From an uncultured Actinomycetes bacterium (GTDB taxonomy: Bacteria; Actinomycetota; Thermoleophilia; Miltoncostaeales; Miltoncostaeaceae), in the NCBI GenBank assembly GCA_903896045.1, contig CAITWD010000015.1, positions 1 to 37,896 of the forward strand: a stretch of DNA of 37,896 bases. The letters are read 5' to 3'. The notes below the pieces were generated by a model, which was not told the origin of the DNA, ran no database searches, and worked only from the letters and a program-made list of their open reading frames with translations. Shown here in pieces: positions 7,093-15,928 of this stretch. How positions within the stretch are numbered: the stretch's first letter is position 1; each line of letters opens with the position of its first letter. The translations under genes were made by a program, and so were the position numbers.

Positions 7093-8259
7093 GTGAGCGG
7101 CGGCGAGATCTATCTCGATCACGCGACAAGCTCCCCACTCGCCCCAGAGGTCACTGCGGCAATCACCGATGCGCTGCGCCTGACCGCAAGCCCCGACTCC
7201 GTCCATCCACGCGGCGCAGCCACCGCTGTCGCCGTGTCCACTGCACGGGCGCAACTGGCCGACTTGATCGGCGCCGAACCCGAAGAGATTATCTTCACTG
7301 CAGGTGCGACCGAAGCCCGCAATCTGGCGGTCAAAGGTCTCCTCTCGGCGAACGCCGACATCGGCACCCATGTGGTGACGAGCGAAATTGAACACCCGGC
7401 AGTGCTCTCGGCCGTCCGCTCCCATATCCGTGCGGGCAAGACGGCGTCATTTGTCGGAGTGGACTCACACGGATACATCAGTCCTGTCGCATTCGCGCGA
7501 GCCGTCACTGACGCAACGTCCGTCGCAAGCATCCATCACGCCCAATACGAAATTGGGACAATCCAGGATGTTCCGACGATCGCCGAGGCGATTCGTGATG
7601 CACACGCACCGACACGAATTCATCTCGACGCAAGCGACAGCATTGGCATCCTTCATTGCGATGTGTCTGCACTTGGTGTCGACGCGGTCAGCATCAGCGG
7701 TACGCCAATCGGGGCACCCGCGTGGACAGGCGCGCTTTGGGTTCGACCCGGTGCACGCCTCCACCCCCTAATTGAAGGGGGTGCCCAAGAATTCGGAAAG
7801 CGTGCCGGCGCCGTCGATGTCGCGGGAATTATCGGCCTGGGTGTTGCGGCAGCACGTCGTCAAACTGATTTAGCGACCCATGCACGCCAACTTCGCCGTC
7901 ACACGGAGATGCTCAGCAGCACGCTGATGGGTATTGGTGATGTACGACGCAATGGGCCGGAACCCGCGACTCGCCTCCCAGGGCACCTGCAGATATCTGT
8001 CGCGGGAATGACCGGCGAAAGTCTCGCCTTGGCCCTGGCAACCCGCGGCGTCTTGGTCGCGCCCGGATCGACATGTACCGCTGACGCTGGGAAAGCTTCG
8101 CCGACGCTCGAGGCCATTGGATGCTCCCCGGAATGGACGCATTCGGCCATCCTCATCACGATTGGCGCAACCACAACCGATGATGAGATTGCGCGTGCTG
8201 GCTTCATTATCGAAGCCGCGATTCGGGAACTACGCGCCATGAGCCCACTCTCGCAATGA
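7093..8259 (+). CDS. Cysteine desulfurase (NifS/IscS) homologue lacking the PLP lysine
   Basis: 388 residues from a GTG at 7093, with GGAGG ten bases before it. The fold-type I aminotransferase pattern of NifS/IscS is clear: IYLDHATSSP at the start, GATEARNLA, TSEIEHPAV (His101), HAQYEIGTIQ, HLDAS (Asp179), GGAQEFGKRAG, and the persulfide-loop GSTCTADAG with Cys328. However the segment that should read SGHK, with the lysine that forms the PLP Schiff base, reads SGTP (residues 202-205), and the conserved Gln after the Asp is also replaced (DASD). The C-terminal RxSLG motif is weakened to ITIG. The reading frame is intact, so this is a divergent protein rather than a broken gene. Its stop overlaps the start of a TusA-like gene (ATGA). 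Normal enzymes of this family take sulfur from cysteine; whether this one can is doubtful. Confidence 0.85.
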   Translation: MSGGEIYLDHATSSPLAPEVTAAITDALRLTASPDSVHPRGAATAVAVSTARAQLADLIGAEPEEIIFTAGATEARNLAVKGLLSANADIGTHVVTSEIEHPAVLSAVRSHIRAGKTASFVGVDSHGYISPVAFARAVTDATSVASIHHAQYEIGTIQDVPTIAEAIRDAHAPTRIHLDASDSIGILHCDVSALGVDAVSISGTPIGAPAWTGALWVRPGARLHPLIEGGAQEFGKRAGAVDVAGIIGLGVAAARRQTDLATHARQLRRHTEMLSSTLMGIGDVRRNGPEPATRLPGHLQISVAGMTGESLALALATRGVLVAPGSTCTADAGKASPTLEAIGCSPEWTHSAILITIGATTTDDEIARAGFIIEAAIRELRAMSPLSQ

Positions 8260-8513
8260 CCACCACACGCATCATCGATGCGCTCGGGACCCATTGCCCG
8301 GTCCCCGTCACGCTCCTGGCCGCCGCTATCGCACGCGCAGGCGTCCCGACGTTATTTCAGGTACTCGCGGATGACCCGATGGTCACGATCGATATCCCCG
8401 CTTGGTGCCATTCATACGGACACGAGCTTCTGAGCTGCACCGAGACGAACGGCCAATGGACTGCGATGGTGGCATTCACTCCGGTATCTGCTTCGGCCGA
8501 CTCCTCCGCCTGA
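8256..8513 (+). CDS. TusA/SirA-family sulfur carrier protein
   Basis: 85 residues. The N-terminus carries the TusA signature D-A-L-G-x-x-C-P-x-P (Asp8 to Pro17), where Cys14 would carry a persulfide. The rest fits the small beta-alpha-beta-alpha fold (FQVLADDPMVTIDIPAWC, then SYGHELLS). TusA proteins accept sulfur from a cysteine desulfurase and pass it on, for example to tRNA thiolation. The gene overlaps the desulfurase-like gene by four bases, so the two proteins are made together and probably act together. A second Cys at about residue 51 is not part of the usual motif. The ultimate sulfur acceptor is not in this window. Confidence 0.85.
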   Translation: MTTTRIIDALGTHCPVPVTLLAAAIARAGVPTLFQVLADDPMVTIDIPAWCHSYGHELLSCTETNGQWTAMVAFTPVSASADSSA

Positions 8514-8517
8514 GATG

Positions 8518-8573
8518 CAATGTGCCTCGGGCACCGCACAGCTCTTCGGCTGCACGGTGCCCGAGGCACATTG
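8518..8573. terminator. Long bidirectional hairpin between convergent genes
   Basis: CAATGTGCCTCGGGCACCG (8518-8536) and its exact complement (8555-8573) give a 19-bp perfect stem, with a further CAGC/GCTG pairing inside the loop. It sits between the end of the TusA-like gene and the stop of the minus-strand TPR gene, so it can end both transcripts. There is no T-run. Confidence 0.75.
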
Positions 8574-8593
8574 CCTACTTGTCAGAAAGGGAC

Positions 8594-9169
8594 CTAGACG
8601 CCCGCTGGAAGCGGCACGCTGGCCGGCACACGGGCCTTCAATGACGGGTTGGCAGTAATCGCTGCCTTCAGGTACTTCTGCCCCTCGGCGAGCTTGCCGT
8701 GTTGGGCAAGCAACAAGCCAAGATTGAACTGGGTGTTCGGGTCACTCGGCGTCAGCTTCAACAGGTGTCGGAAGGTCGCGATCGCTGCCTGCGGATCGGT
8801 CGGCGCCTGCGCATCACCCAAGTTGAAGTACGCATTGGCAAACTTCGGGTCCAATGCGATTGCTTGCTTGTAGGCGTTGATTGCCGATGGCAAGTTGCCC
8901 AATGACCCTTCCGCCACGCCTAGGTTGTACGCGGCCTGCGCGCTCTTTGGCGCTTGGACCAGGACCTCTGCAAAGTAGTTGGCGGCCTTGGTGTAGTTAC
9001 CGGACTTCTGTGCGCTCAAGCCCGCATTAAAGAGCTGCTGAGGGGTCGTGGGGGTCGTGTTACTGCTCCCACATCCCGAGAGTGCAACACCGACGAGAAT
9101 CACGGCGACTGCCCCGGAGGCCGCGAGCTTCGCGCGGCGGGCACGTGGCAGAGTGGGCTGTGCGTTCAT
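8594..9169 (-). CDS. TPR-repeat lipoprotein
   Basis: 191 residues from the ATG at 9169, with AGGAG five bases upstream. A basic start (RARRAK) and hydrophobic segment lead to the lipobox LSGC with Cys33, so the mature protein should be lipid-anchored outside the membrane. After a Ser/Thr linker, residues 45-180 hold about four tetratricopeptide repeats (for example AAYNLGVAEGSLGNLPSAI, AYFNLGDAQ, TQFNLGLLLAQHGKLAEG), which bind protein partners. No enzymatic domain is present. It is monocistronic by position: hairpin after it, and a 190-base gap before it. The partner is unknown. Confidence 0.9.
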   Translation of the reverse strand: MNAQPTLPRARRAKLAASGAVAVILVGVALSGCGSSNTTPTTPQQLFNAGLSAQKSGNYTKAANYFAEVLVQAPKSAQAAYNLGVAEGSLGNLPSAINAYKQAIALDPKFANAYFNLGDAQAPTDPQAAIATFRHLLKLTPSDPNTQFNLGLLLAQHGKLAEGQKYLKAAITANPSLKARVPASVPLPAGV

Positions 9170-9361
9170 CAGGTCTCCTGAAATATCGAAGGAATATGCC
9201 TCATGCACATTCGAAAAAGATCATGACGCCACAGGGAGTAGTGACATCACGTACAGCGAAGGCTAGCCCTCACTCCTAGGAATGTTCGCGCACCATTCGG
9301 ATATTCCCCCTCCTAGACATTGGTCGAGTGTTGCGCCGGTGAGCGGCGAGTACAAATGAGG

Positions 9362-10870
9362 CTAGATGCCGTCAGTGATCAACATGCGCCCGGTCATCTG
9401 GCGGGGGATGTCCCAGCCCATCATCCCGGCGACGGTGGGCCCAACATCGCCGAGGGCACCAGAGGTAAGCGACAACCCGGGGCGATCGATCCACAGCGGC
9501 ACTGGATTAATTGTATGTGCGGTATTTGGCGATCCATCGGGCTCGCGCATTGCTTCGCTATTGCCATGGTCGGCGGTCACGACAAGTAATCCATTGCGCG
9601 CATGCACCGCAGCACGGATATCGGCCATGCAGCGATCAACCGTCTCGATGCCCTCGACCGCTGCGGCCACAACACCGGTGTGTCCGACCATATCGGCGTT
9701 GGCAAAATTGACCACGATAAATTCGTACGGCTTCGCAAGCCCTGCAATGACCGCATCCCGTACACCTGTGGCGCTCATCGCAGGCGCCTGATCGTAGGTC
9801 GCGACATCTTGTGGGGATTGCACAAGCACCCGATCTTCCCCATCAAATGGCGCCTCACGGCCGCCATTAAAGAAAAATGTCACATGGGCGTACTTCTCAG
9901 TCTCTGCCACATGCAACTGGCGACGACCCGCACCACTCACCGCCTCGGCAAGGCCTTGACGCACATCATCTGCGTCAAAGAGCACGGGAATGTCCCACTC
10001 GCGCTTGTACCGGGTCATCGAAACGAAATGGATGCGGGGGGGACTCCCGGCCCGATCAAAACCATGAAATTCACGCTGCGTAAGGGCTTGGGTGAGTTGG
10101 CGTGCGCGATCGGGGCGAAAATTGAAATACACCACTGCATCGCCATCTTTGATGCGACCAACCATTGGATCACCAATAACGGTTGCGGGAATGAACTCAT
10201 CCCCGACTCCCGCGTCATAGGCGGCGCGCACTGCAGCGACCGCGGACGTAGCATGTTGGTCTGCAACGCCTCGCACCATCGCCAGATATGCGGCTTGGGT
10301 ACGTAGCCAGCGCTGATCACGGTCCATCGCAAGATAACGACCGCACACGCTCGCAATCGGGACGCGTGCCTCAATCGCGGTGATCGCCGCAAGTGCCGCA
10401 TCGGGTCGCGTATCGCGCCCGTCGGTAAACGCGTGGACATAGATGCGCTCGACACCCGCCTGCCGGGCAATGTCAATCAATGCCATCAGGTGACGCGATG
10501 CGGCATGCACCCCTCCGTCACCGACAAGACCAACCAGATGCAGTGCGCGTTCGCGACCAACACGCAGCGCACCTTCAAGCACCGGATTCCTTGCGAGAAT
10601 CCCGGAGGAAATTGCCTCATCGATGCGCACCAGCATCTGCGGCACGCGTCGACCCGCCCCAAGATTGAGATGGCCAACCTCAGAATTGCCCTGCTGCCCT
10701 GCGGGCAAGCCCACATCGAGCCCCGATGCGATCAATTGGCCCGCCGATCCCTCGCGGGCGAGTGCGTCAAGCGCCGGGGTACGGGCGATCTCGACCGCAT
10801 TGCCAGGGCCGGGCGGCGCGATACCGAATCCATCAATCACGACGAGGACCAACGGCCCGCGTGTGCTCAC
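9362..10870 (-). CDS. gpmI: 2,3-bisphosphoglycerate-independent phosphoglycerate mutase
   Basis: 502 residues; interconverts 3- and 2-phosphoglycerate in the cytoplasm. Alkaline-phosphatase-superfamily metal and catalytic motifs are present: Asp13 in VVIDGFG, the phosphoserine Ser63 in GNSEVGH, FTDGRDT (phosphate binding), and the C-terminal VTADHGNSE. Length is typical for GpmI. The GTG start overlaps the tpiA stop in GTGA, so it is the last gene of gap-pgk-tpiA-gpmI. No good terminator is visible in the 190 bases after it. Confidence 0.97.
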   Translation of the reverse strand: MSTRGPLVLVVIDGFGIAPPGPGNAVEIARTPALDALAREGSAGQLIASGLDVGLPAGQQGNSEVGHLNLGAGRRVPQMLVRIDEAISSGILARNPVLEGALRVGRERALHLVGLVGDGGVHAASRHLMALIDIARQAGVERIYVHAFTDGRDTRPDAALAAITAIEARVPIASVCGRYLAMDRDQRWLRTQAAYLAMVRGVADQHATSAVAAVRAAYDAGVGDEFIPATVIGDPMVGRIKDGDAVVYFNFRPDRARQLTQALTQREFHGFDRAGSPPRIHFVSMTRYKREWDIPVLFDADDVRQGLAEAVSGAGRRQLHVAETEKYAHVTFFFNGGREAPFDGEDRVLVQSPQDVATYDQAPAMSATGVRDAVIAGLAKPYEFIVVNFANADMVGHTGVVAAAVEGIETVDRCMADIRAAVHARNGLLVVTADHGNSEAMREPDGSPNTAHTINPVPLWIDRPGLSLTSGALGDVGPTVAGMMGWDIPRQMTGRMLITDGI

Positions 10871-11619
10871 CCTGCGGCCTCCACAATCATCGCGAAACTT
10901 TCAGGGTCAAGACTCGCGCCCCCGACAAGCGCACCATCGATATCCGGCGATACCAGCAGCTGCCGCGCGGTTGCGGGAGTTACGCTTCCTCCGTAGAGGA
11001 TGCGTAACCGGTTGGCATCAAGCCGCTTACGTGCCAATTCACGAATTGCCGCAGTCGATTCCTGCGCCATCTCCGGGGTCGCGGAGCGACCCGTCCCGAT
11101 CGCCCAAATTGGTTCATAGGCAATCACCACCCGATCGACCTCGCTGGGCCGCACGACCGCAATCGCTGCGGTGAGCTGGGTGGTCAATACCTGCAGTGTG
11201 ACTTCTTCCTCGCGCTCGGCAAGTGACTCACCAATGCAAATAATTGGGCGCAATCCCGCATCGAGAGCGGCCCGCACGCGTGCCGCGACCATCACATCGG
11301 TCTCACCCATTGCTCGGCGCTCGGAATGGCCCAAAATAACCCCTCGTGCGCCACAGCTAAACACCATTGACCCGGAGATCTCGCCCGTGTGTGGTCCACT
11401 GGGTTGATCACTAATGGTTTGCGCGGCGACCCATGCCGGATGACCCCGGAGCGCCGAGGACACTGGTTCGAGTGCGGTGAATGGTGGGCAGACCGCAACC
11501 TCGACTCCCGGGGGCAATGAGGGCAGGCGAGAACGGAATCCGGCACACCACTCACGCGCCTCCGCAGGCGTTTTGTGCATCTTCCAGTTACCCGCAATGA
11601 GCGGGAGACGATCATGCAT
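10867..11619 (-). CDS. tpiA: Triosephosphate isomerase
   Basis: 250 residues, full length. Catalytic residues are all present: Asn11-Lys13 in AGNWKMH, His98 in LGHSERR, Glu169 in AYEPIWAIGTG, and the phosphate-binding ILYGGSV near the C-terminus. It interconverts dihydroxyacetone phosphate and glyceraldehyde 3-phosphate. The ATG is two bases after the pgk stop, with GGGGGT at the end of pgk as ribosome site. The stop overlaps the gpmI GTG. Confidence 0.98.
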   Translation of the reverse strand: MHDRLPLIAGNWKMHKTPAEAREWCAGFRSRLPSLPPGVEVAVCPPFTALEPVSSALRGHPAWVAAQTISDQPSGPHTGEISGSMVFSCGARGVILGHSERRAMGETDVMVAARVRAALDAGLRPIICIGESLAEREEEVTLQVLTTQLTAAIAVVRPSEVDRVVIAYEPIWAIGTGRSATPEMAQESTAAIRELARKRLDANRLRILYGGSVTPATARQLLVSPDIDGALVGGASLDPESFAMIVEAAG

Positions 11620-11621
11620 TA

Positions 11622-12815
11622 TTACCCCCGATGTGGCAGAGCGGCGACTCCGGGAAGGACGCGTCCTTCCATCATCTCGAGAGCAGCACCGCCGCCCGTC
11701 GAGACGTGACTGAATTGACTCACCAATCCGAATTGGGCGACTGCAGCCCCAGAATCCCCACCACCTGCGACGGTGATGCCTGGGGCTGCGGCCATTGCAT
11801 CAGCAATGGCACGAGTTCCCTTTGCAAATGCAGGGGTCTCAAATGCTCCCATCGGGCCATTCCAAAACACGGTCCCCGCATCAGCAATCACTTCACGATA
11901 TGTCGCAGAGGTCTTGGGACCGATATCGACCCCCATCCACCCATTGGGAATTGCGTCGCTCGGCACGACCTGTAACTCGGCGTCATTGGCAAAGCGATTG
12001 GCCACAAGAATGTCCGATGGCAACTCGAGCATGCAGTTCAAGCGAACCGCGCTCTCAAGCAATTGTCGCGCCATCGCCTGTGCCTCTGGCCCCTCATGCA
12101 AGCTTGTCCCCACGGGATCACCTGATGCGGCAAGAAAGGTAAAGCACATTGCCCCACCAATGAGCACCCGGTCGCAACGCTCAAGGAGCGACTGAATCAA
12201 CGGCAGTTTATCGGCGACCTTCGATCCCCCGACAATTGCAACAAATGGGTGTGCCGGACGATCGAGCAATCCACCGATGACCTCGACCTCACGCGCAAGA
12301 AGCAAACCAGCGCATGCCGGCAACAGGTGCGCAACGCCTTCCGTCGATGCATGGGCGCGATGTGCCGCACCAAAGGCATCGTTGACGTAGTGGGTAAACC
12401 CTGCGGCAAGCGCACGTGCAAAGACCGGGTCATTGCGCTCTTCGCCTGCATGAAAACGCAGGTTCTCGAGCATGATGATCTCACCTGGCGCCAACCCCTC
12501 AACCCGCGCCTGTACCTGGGCACCAATACAGTCATCAAGGAGCTCGACCCGCGTTGAGAGGAGCTGCGCCAACCGCGTCGCGCACGGGGCGAGCGACTCA
12601 TCATCAGAGTGCACGCCACCTGGGCGACCGAGGTGGCTACAGACAGCAACCGCAGCGCCGCGGTTACGCAGTTCACGAATCGTCGCCACGCTCGCTGCAA
12701 TACGCGCATCATCGGTAATGCGACCGCGATCGAGCGGCACATTCAAATCTGCGCGAACAAGGACTCGTGCACCCTTCCAGTTGTGGTCGGGTGCACTGAT
12801 GTCAGCGAGCTGCAT
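11622..12815 (-). CDS. pgk: Phosphoglycerate kinase
   Basis: 397 residues. Motifs: VRADLNVPLD (about residues 20-29), SHLGRPGG (60-67), and the C-terminal nucleotide-binding GGGDSGAAV. It makes ATP and 3-phosphoglycerate from 1,3-bisphosphoglycerate. The ATG directly abuts the gap stop codon with no base between (TAAATG), which points to coupled translation. Confidence 0.98.
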   Translation of the reverse strand: MQLADISAPDHNWKGARVLVRADLNVPLDRGRITDDARIAASVATIRELRNRGAAVAVCSHLGRPGGVHSDDESLAPCATRLAQLLSTRVELLDDCIGAQVQARVEGLAPGEIIMLENLRFHAGEERNDPVFARALAAGFTHYVNDAFGAAHRAHASTEGVAHLLPACAGLLLAREVEVIGGLLDRPAHPFVAIVGGSKVADKLPLIQSLLERCDRVLIGGAMCFTFLAASGDPVGTSLHEGPEAQAMARQLLESAVRLNCMLELPSDILVANRFANDAELQVVPSDAIPNGWMGVDIGPKTSATYREVIADAGTVFWNGPMGAFETPAFAKGTRAIADAMAAAPGITVAGGGDSGAAVAQFGLVSQFSHVSTGGGAALEMMEGRVLPGVAALPHRG

Positions 12816-13886
<1,071 letters not shown>

Positions 13887-13935
13887 TCAGCGTCCCCGCA
13901 TCCAGGTCCCGATGCGGCACCAGCGCCACAACGCA

Positions 13936-13964
13936 CGAAGGGGGCCCACTTGGGGCCCCCTTCG
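13936..13964 (-). terminator. Strong hairpin between DUF1097-like gene and gap
   Basis: CGAAGGGGGCCC (13936-13947) and GGGCCCCCTTCG (13953-13964) form a perfect 12-bp stem with a five-base loop. It follows the stop of the membrane gene at 14010 and lies about 125 bases before gap. No T-run; likely a terminator for the upstream gene. Confidence 0.7.
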
Positions 13965-14009
13965 CAACAACGCACATCGCTGGCGAGCCAGCGTGTGTGC
14001 AGCAGGTTC

Positions 14010-14669
14010 CTAGGCTTCCTTCGCCTTGGGAGTGATTGCTGCGGCAACCTTGGCCGACACGATACCGAGCACGACACCACAGATAAGGGTGACGAACACG
14101 TTCACGGCGACCATGTAGAACGATGTGGAGATAAAACCACCGAAAGCACCAGAACCATTGGACTTCGCTGTGAAGTTTGCAAGGTTGTAGGTCTCCGACT
14201 TGCCGGTAACCCACCCGTCAAGACCGGTAGCGATCCACCACAAGAAGACCGACGCAAAGGCCGGGAACGTACCAGCAACGTAGTACCAGTCACCAGCGAT
14301 GAGGATGGCGACAAGAACAAACGCGGCAATACCGACCCAAAGAGCAATACCCCAGAAGTCAGGGAAACTTGCGGTCTTGTAGGCGAGGTACATCGTGATC
14401 AAGGCAGCAACACAACCGAACAGGGAAGAAATTGCAATCTTTCCGAACGCTGCGTTGTCACCACCAGCACAAAAGAACAGGCCCCAAGAAACGAAGGCAA
14501 CAGGAAGAATAAAGTGGAACTGGTCCGGCTGGCCCAACGGCCCCCCGAGGACTTTGTCTTGGGTCGTGATCAAGTGGAATGTGGCGTTGAGCGAAAACTC
14601 AGTCCACAAGAACGACAGCACGCCGACTACGAGAGCCAACGGCAGAATTGCTTGAGCTCGTGCACCCAT
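14010..14669 (-). CDS. DUF1097-like polytopic membrane protein
   Basis: 219 residues from the ATG at 14669, with AAGGAG eleven bases upstream. About six hydrophobic segments: residues 7-27, 53-70, 75-98, 105-128, 135-153 and 190-212. The pattern of a WGLFFCAGGD turn and a later GDWYYVAGTFPAFAS segment recalls DUF1097 proteins (E. coli YcdZ type), whose function is unknown; an acetate- or small-solute-transport role was considered, but there is no signature for it. It occupies the place where whiA is commonly found, between yvcK and gap. It has a long leader with an inverted repeat, and is bounded by a strong terminator. Confidence 0.6.
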   Translation of the reverse strand: MGARAQAILPLALVVGVLSFLWTEFSLNATFHLITTQDKVLGGPLGQPDQFHFILPVAFVSWGLFFCAGGDNAAFGKIAISSLFGCVAALITMYLAYKTASFPDFWGIALWVGIAAFVLVAILIAGDWYYVAGTFPAFASVFLWWIATGLDGWVTGKSETYNLANFTAKSNGSGAFGGFISTSFYMVAVNVFVTLICGVVLGIVSAKVAAAITPKAKEA

Positions 14670-14710
14670 TTGAGGTGTGACTCCTTCTGGATGAGCAAAA
14701 AGGAAGACAT

Positions 14711-14744
14711 CCACACAGCGAAAGAAATGAATTGTGCTGTGTGG
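14711..14744 (-). promoter_or_regulatory. Inverted repeat in the 5' leader of the DUF1097-like gene
   Basis: CCACACAGC (14711-14719) and GCTGTGTGG (14736-14744) form a 9-bp stem with a 16-base loop, about 40 bases before the start codon and inside the predicted leader. It could be a regulatory hairpin or an operator; nothing in the sequence identifies the ligand. Confidence 0.45.
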
Positions 14745-14782
14745 CACACATCACACGATTTCCGTGGGATGTGTCATTCGTA

Positions 14783-14811
14783 ACAATATGGAAGACGCAA
14801 GTTTGTTGCAA
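14783..14811 (-). promoter_or_regulatory. Predicted promoter for the DUF1097-like gene
   Basis: On the minus strand TTGCAA (14806-14811) is followed after 17 bases by TATTGT (14783-14788), a fair match to -35/-10 boxes in the only AT-rich patch of this region. The transcript would have a leader of about 110 bases. Confidence 0.5.
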
Positions 14812-14847
14812 GCGTTACATTCATATTGCCTTAACGTATTGCACATG

Positions 14848-14861
14848 GGAGCTTCGGCTCC
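14848..14861. other. Small UUCG-type hairpin after yvcK
   Basis: GGAGC-TTCG-GCTCC is a 5-bp stem with a tetraloop (CGAA in the minus-strand transcript), 90 bases after the yvcK stop. It may help stop the transcript, but there is no T-run. Confidence 0.35.
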
Positions 14862-14950
14862 TTCTCCCTGTTTCCTTCCGGCGTCACATCCATCGCCGTC
14901 GCCCCGCCACGACCCGCTGGGCAGGTCTGCGCAGAGAAATTCCGGGGAAA

Positions 14951-15928
14951 CTACTGCTCGACACTGCGTGGCACCGGGGTTCGTAGTTGCTCGTAGGCAA
15001 GATCGATGAGCACCTTTGAGAGCGCCTCCGGGTTATGACGCACCACACCTTGCGCATCAGCAAGCGGCGCCGTCACGACCCGAACTCCGAGGGCTGCGAT
15101 GCGCGCATCATCAATATGCACCGGGATCTGTCCCAGCGCCCGATAGGCACTCAAAGTCGCCACATCAAAGACGCCGTCATGCAATACGACAACATCAAGA
15201 CCGCCGGGCGCGGCATCCAGGATCCGTTCGATGTGGTCGCCGGCGCAGAAGCCATCGGTTTCCCCAGGCTGGGTCATCACGTTGCACACATATACCCGCA
15301 AGCCCCGCGCACGCTGCAGTCCAGCGGCAATTTCTGGGACCGCCAAATGCGGCAGGACGCTCGTGAAGAGACTCCCCGGGCCGAGCACGACCATGTCTGC
15401 GCCTGCGACGGCATCGACCGCAGCTGGATAGGCCTCGGGTACCGGGTCAAACCACACCCGACGACAGGGCGAGAACCCGGCAGCGATATTGGTTTCACCG
15501 CATGCTTCGCTTCCATCCATTCGCTCCGCCCACAGACGGACCTGTTCCAAGGTCGACGGAACGACGGCACCCCTGATCTTTAAGACCCGCGAGCACTCTT
15601 GAATTGCCACATCGAAGTCACCCGTGACTTCTGTCAATGCGGCAAGAAAAAGATTCCCGAATGGATGCCCGGAGAGGTCGCCATCGGCAAAACGGTGCTG
15701 AAAGAGACGCCCCATCAGTGATTCATCATCAGCGAGCGCAACAAGGCAGTTACGGATATCCCCCGGAGGAAGGATCCCCAACTCGCGTCGCAAGCGGCCA
15801 GAGGAACCCCCATCGTCGGCGACCGTGACGACCGCGGTCACATCAACCTCTGCGCGCTTGAGCCCACTCAGGAGCAACGACAACCCCGTCCCGCCCCCAA
15901 GCGCAGTAATTGCAGGTCGCGCCGCCAT
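14951..15928 (-). CDS. yvcK: YvcK/CofD-like protein (gluconeogenesis factor)
   Basis: 325 residues. N-terminal nucleotide-binding ALGGGTGLS (residues 9-17), then ADDGGSSGRLR, PPGDIRNCL and GHPFGNLFLAAL, all typical of the YvcK branch of the CofD family; VLGPGSLFTSVLP is also diagnostic. In Bacillus YvcK binds UDP-sugars and influences cell-wall metabolism on gluconeogenic carbon. The ATG shares one base with the rapZ stop (TGATG), so translation is coupled. Usually whiA follows; here it does not. Confidence 0.95.
   Translation of the reverse strand: MAARPAITALGGGTGLSLLLSGLKRAEVDVTAVVTVADDGGSSGRLRRELGILPPGDIRNCLVALADDESLMGRLFQHRFADGDLSGHPFGNLFLAALTEVTGDFDVAIQECSRVLKIRGAVVPSTLEQVRLWAERMDGSEACGETNIAAGFSPCRRVWFDPVPEAYPAAVDAVAGADMVVLGPGSLFTSVLPHLAVPEIAAGLQRARGLRVYVCNVMTQPGETDGFCAGDHIERILDAAPGGLDVVVLHDGVFDVATLSAYRALGQIPVHIDDARIAALGVRVVTAPLADAQGVVRHNPEALSKVLIDLAYEQLRTPVPRSVEQ

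Noticed and set aside
8518-8573. 19-bp inverted repeat as ends of a small mobile element
   Set aside because: The arms are separated by 18 bases only, lie exactly between two convergent stops, and no target duplication is seen; a terminator explains it.
14010-14669. Acetate transporter (YaaH/GPR1 type) call for the membrane gene
   Set aside because: The NPAPLGL-type signature of that family is absent; the pattern fits DUF1097-like proteins better.
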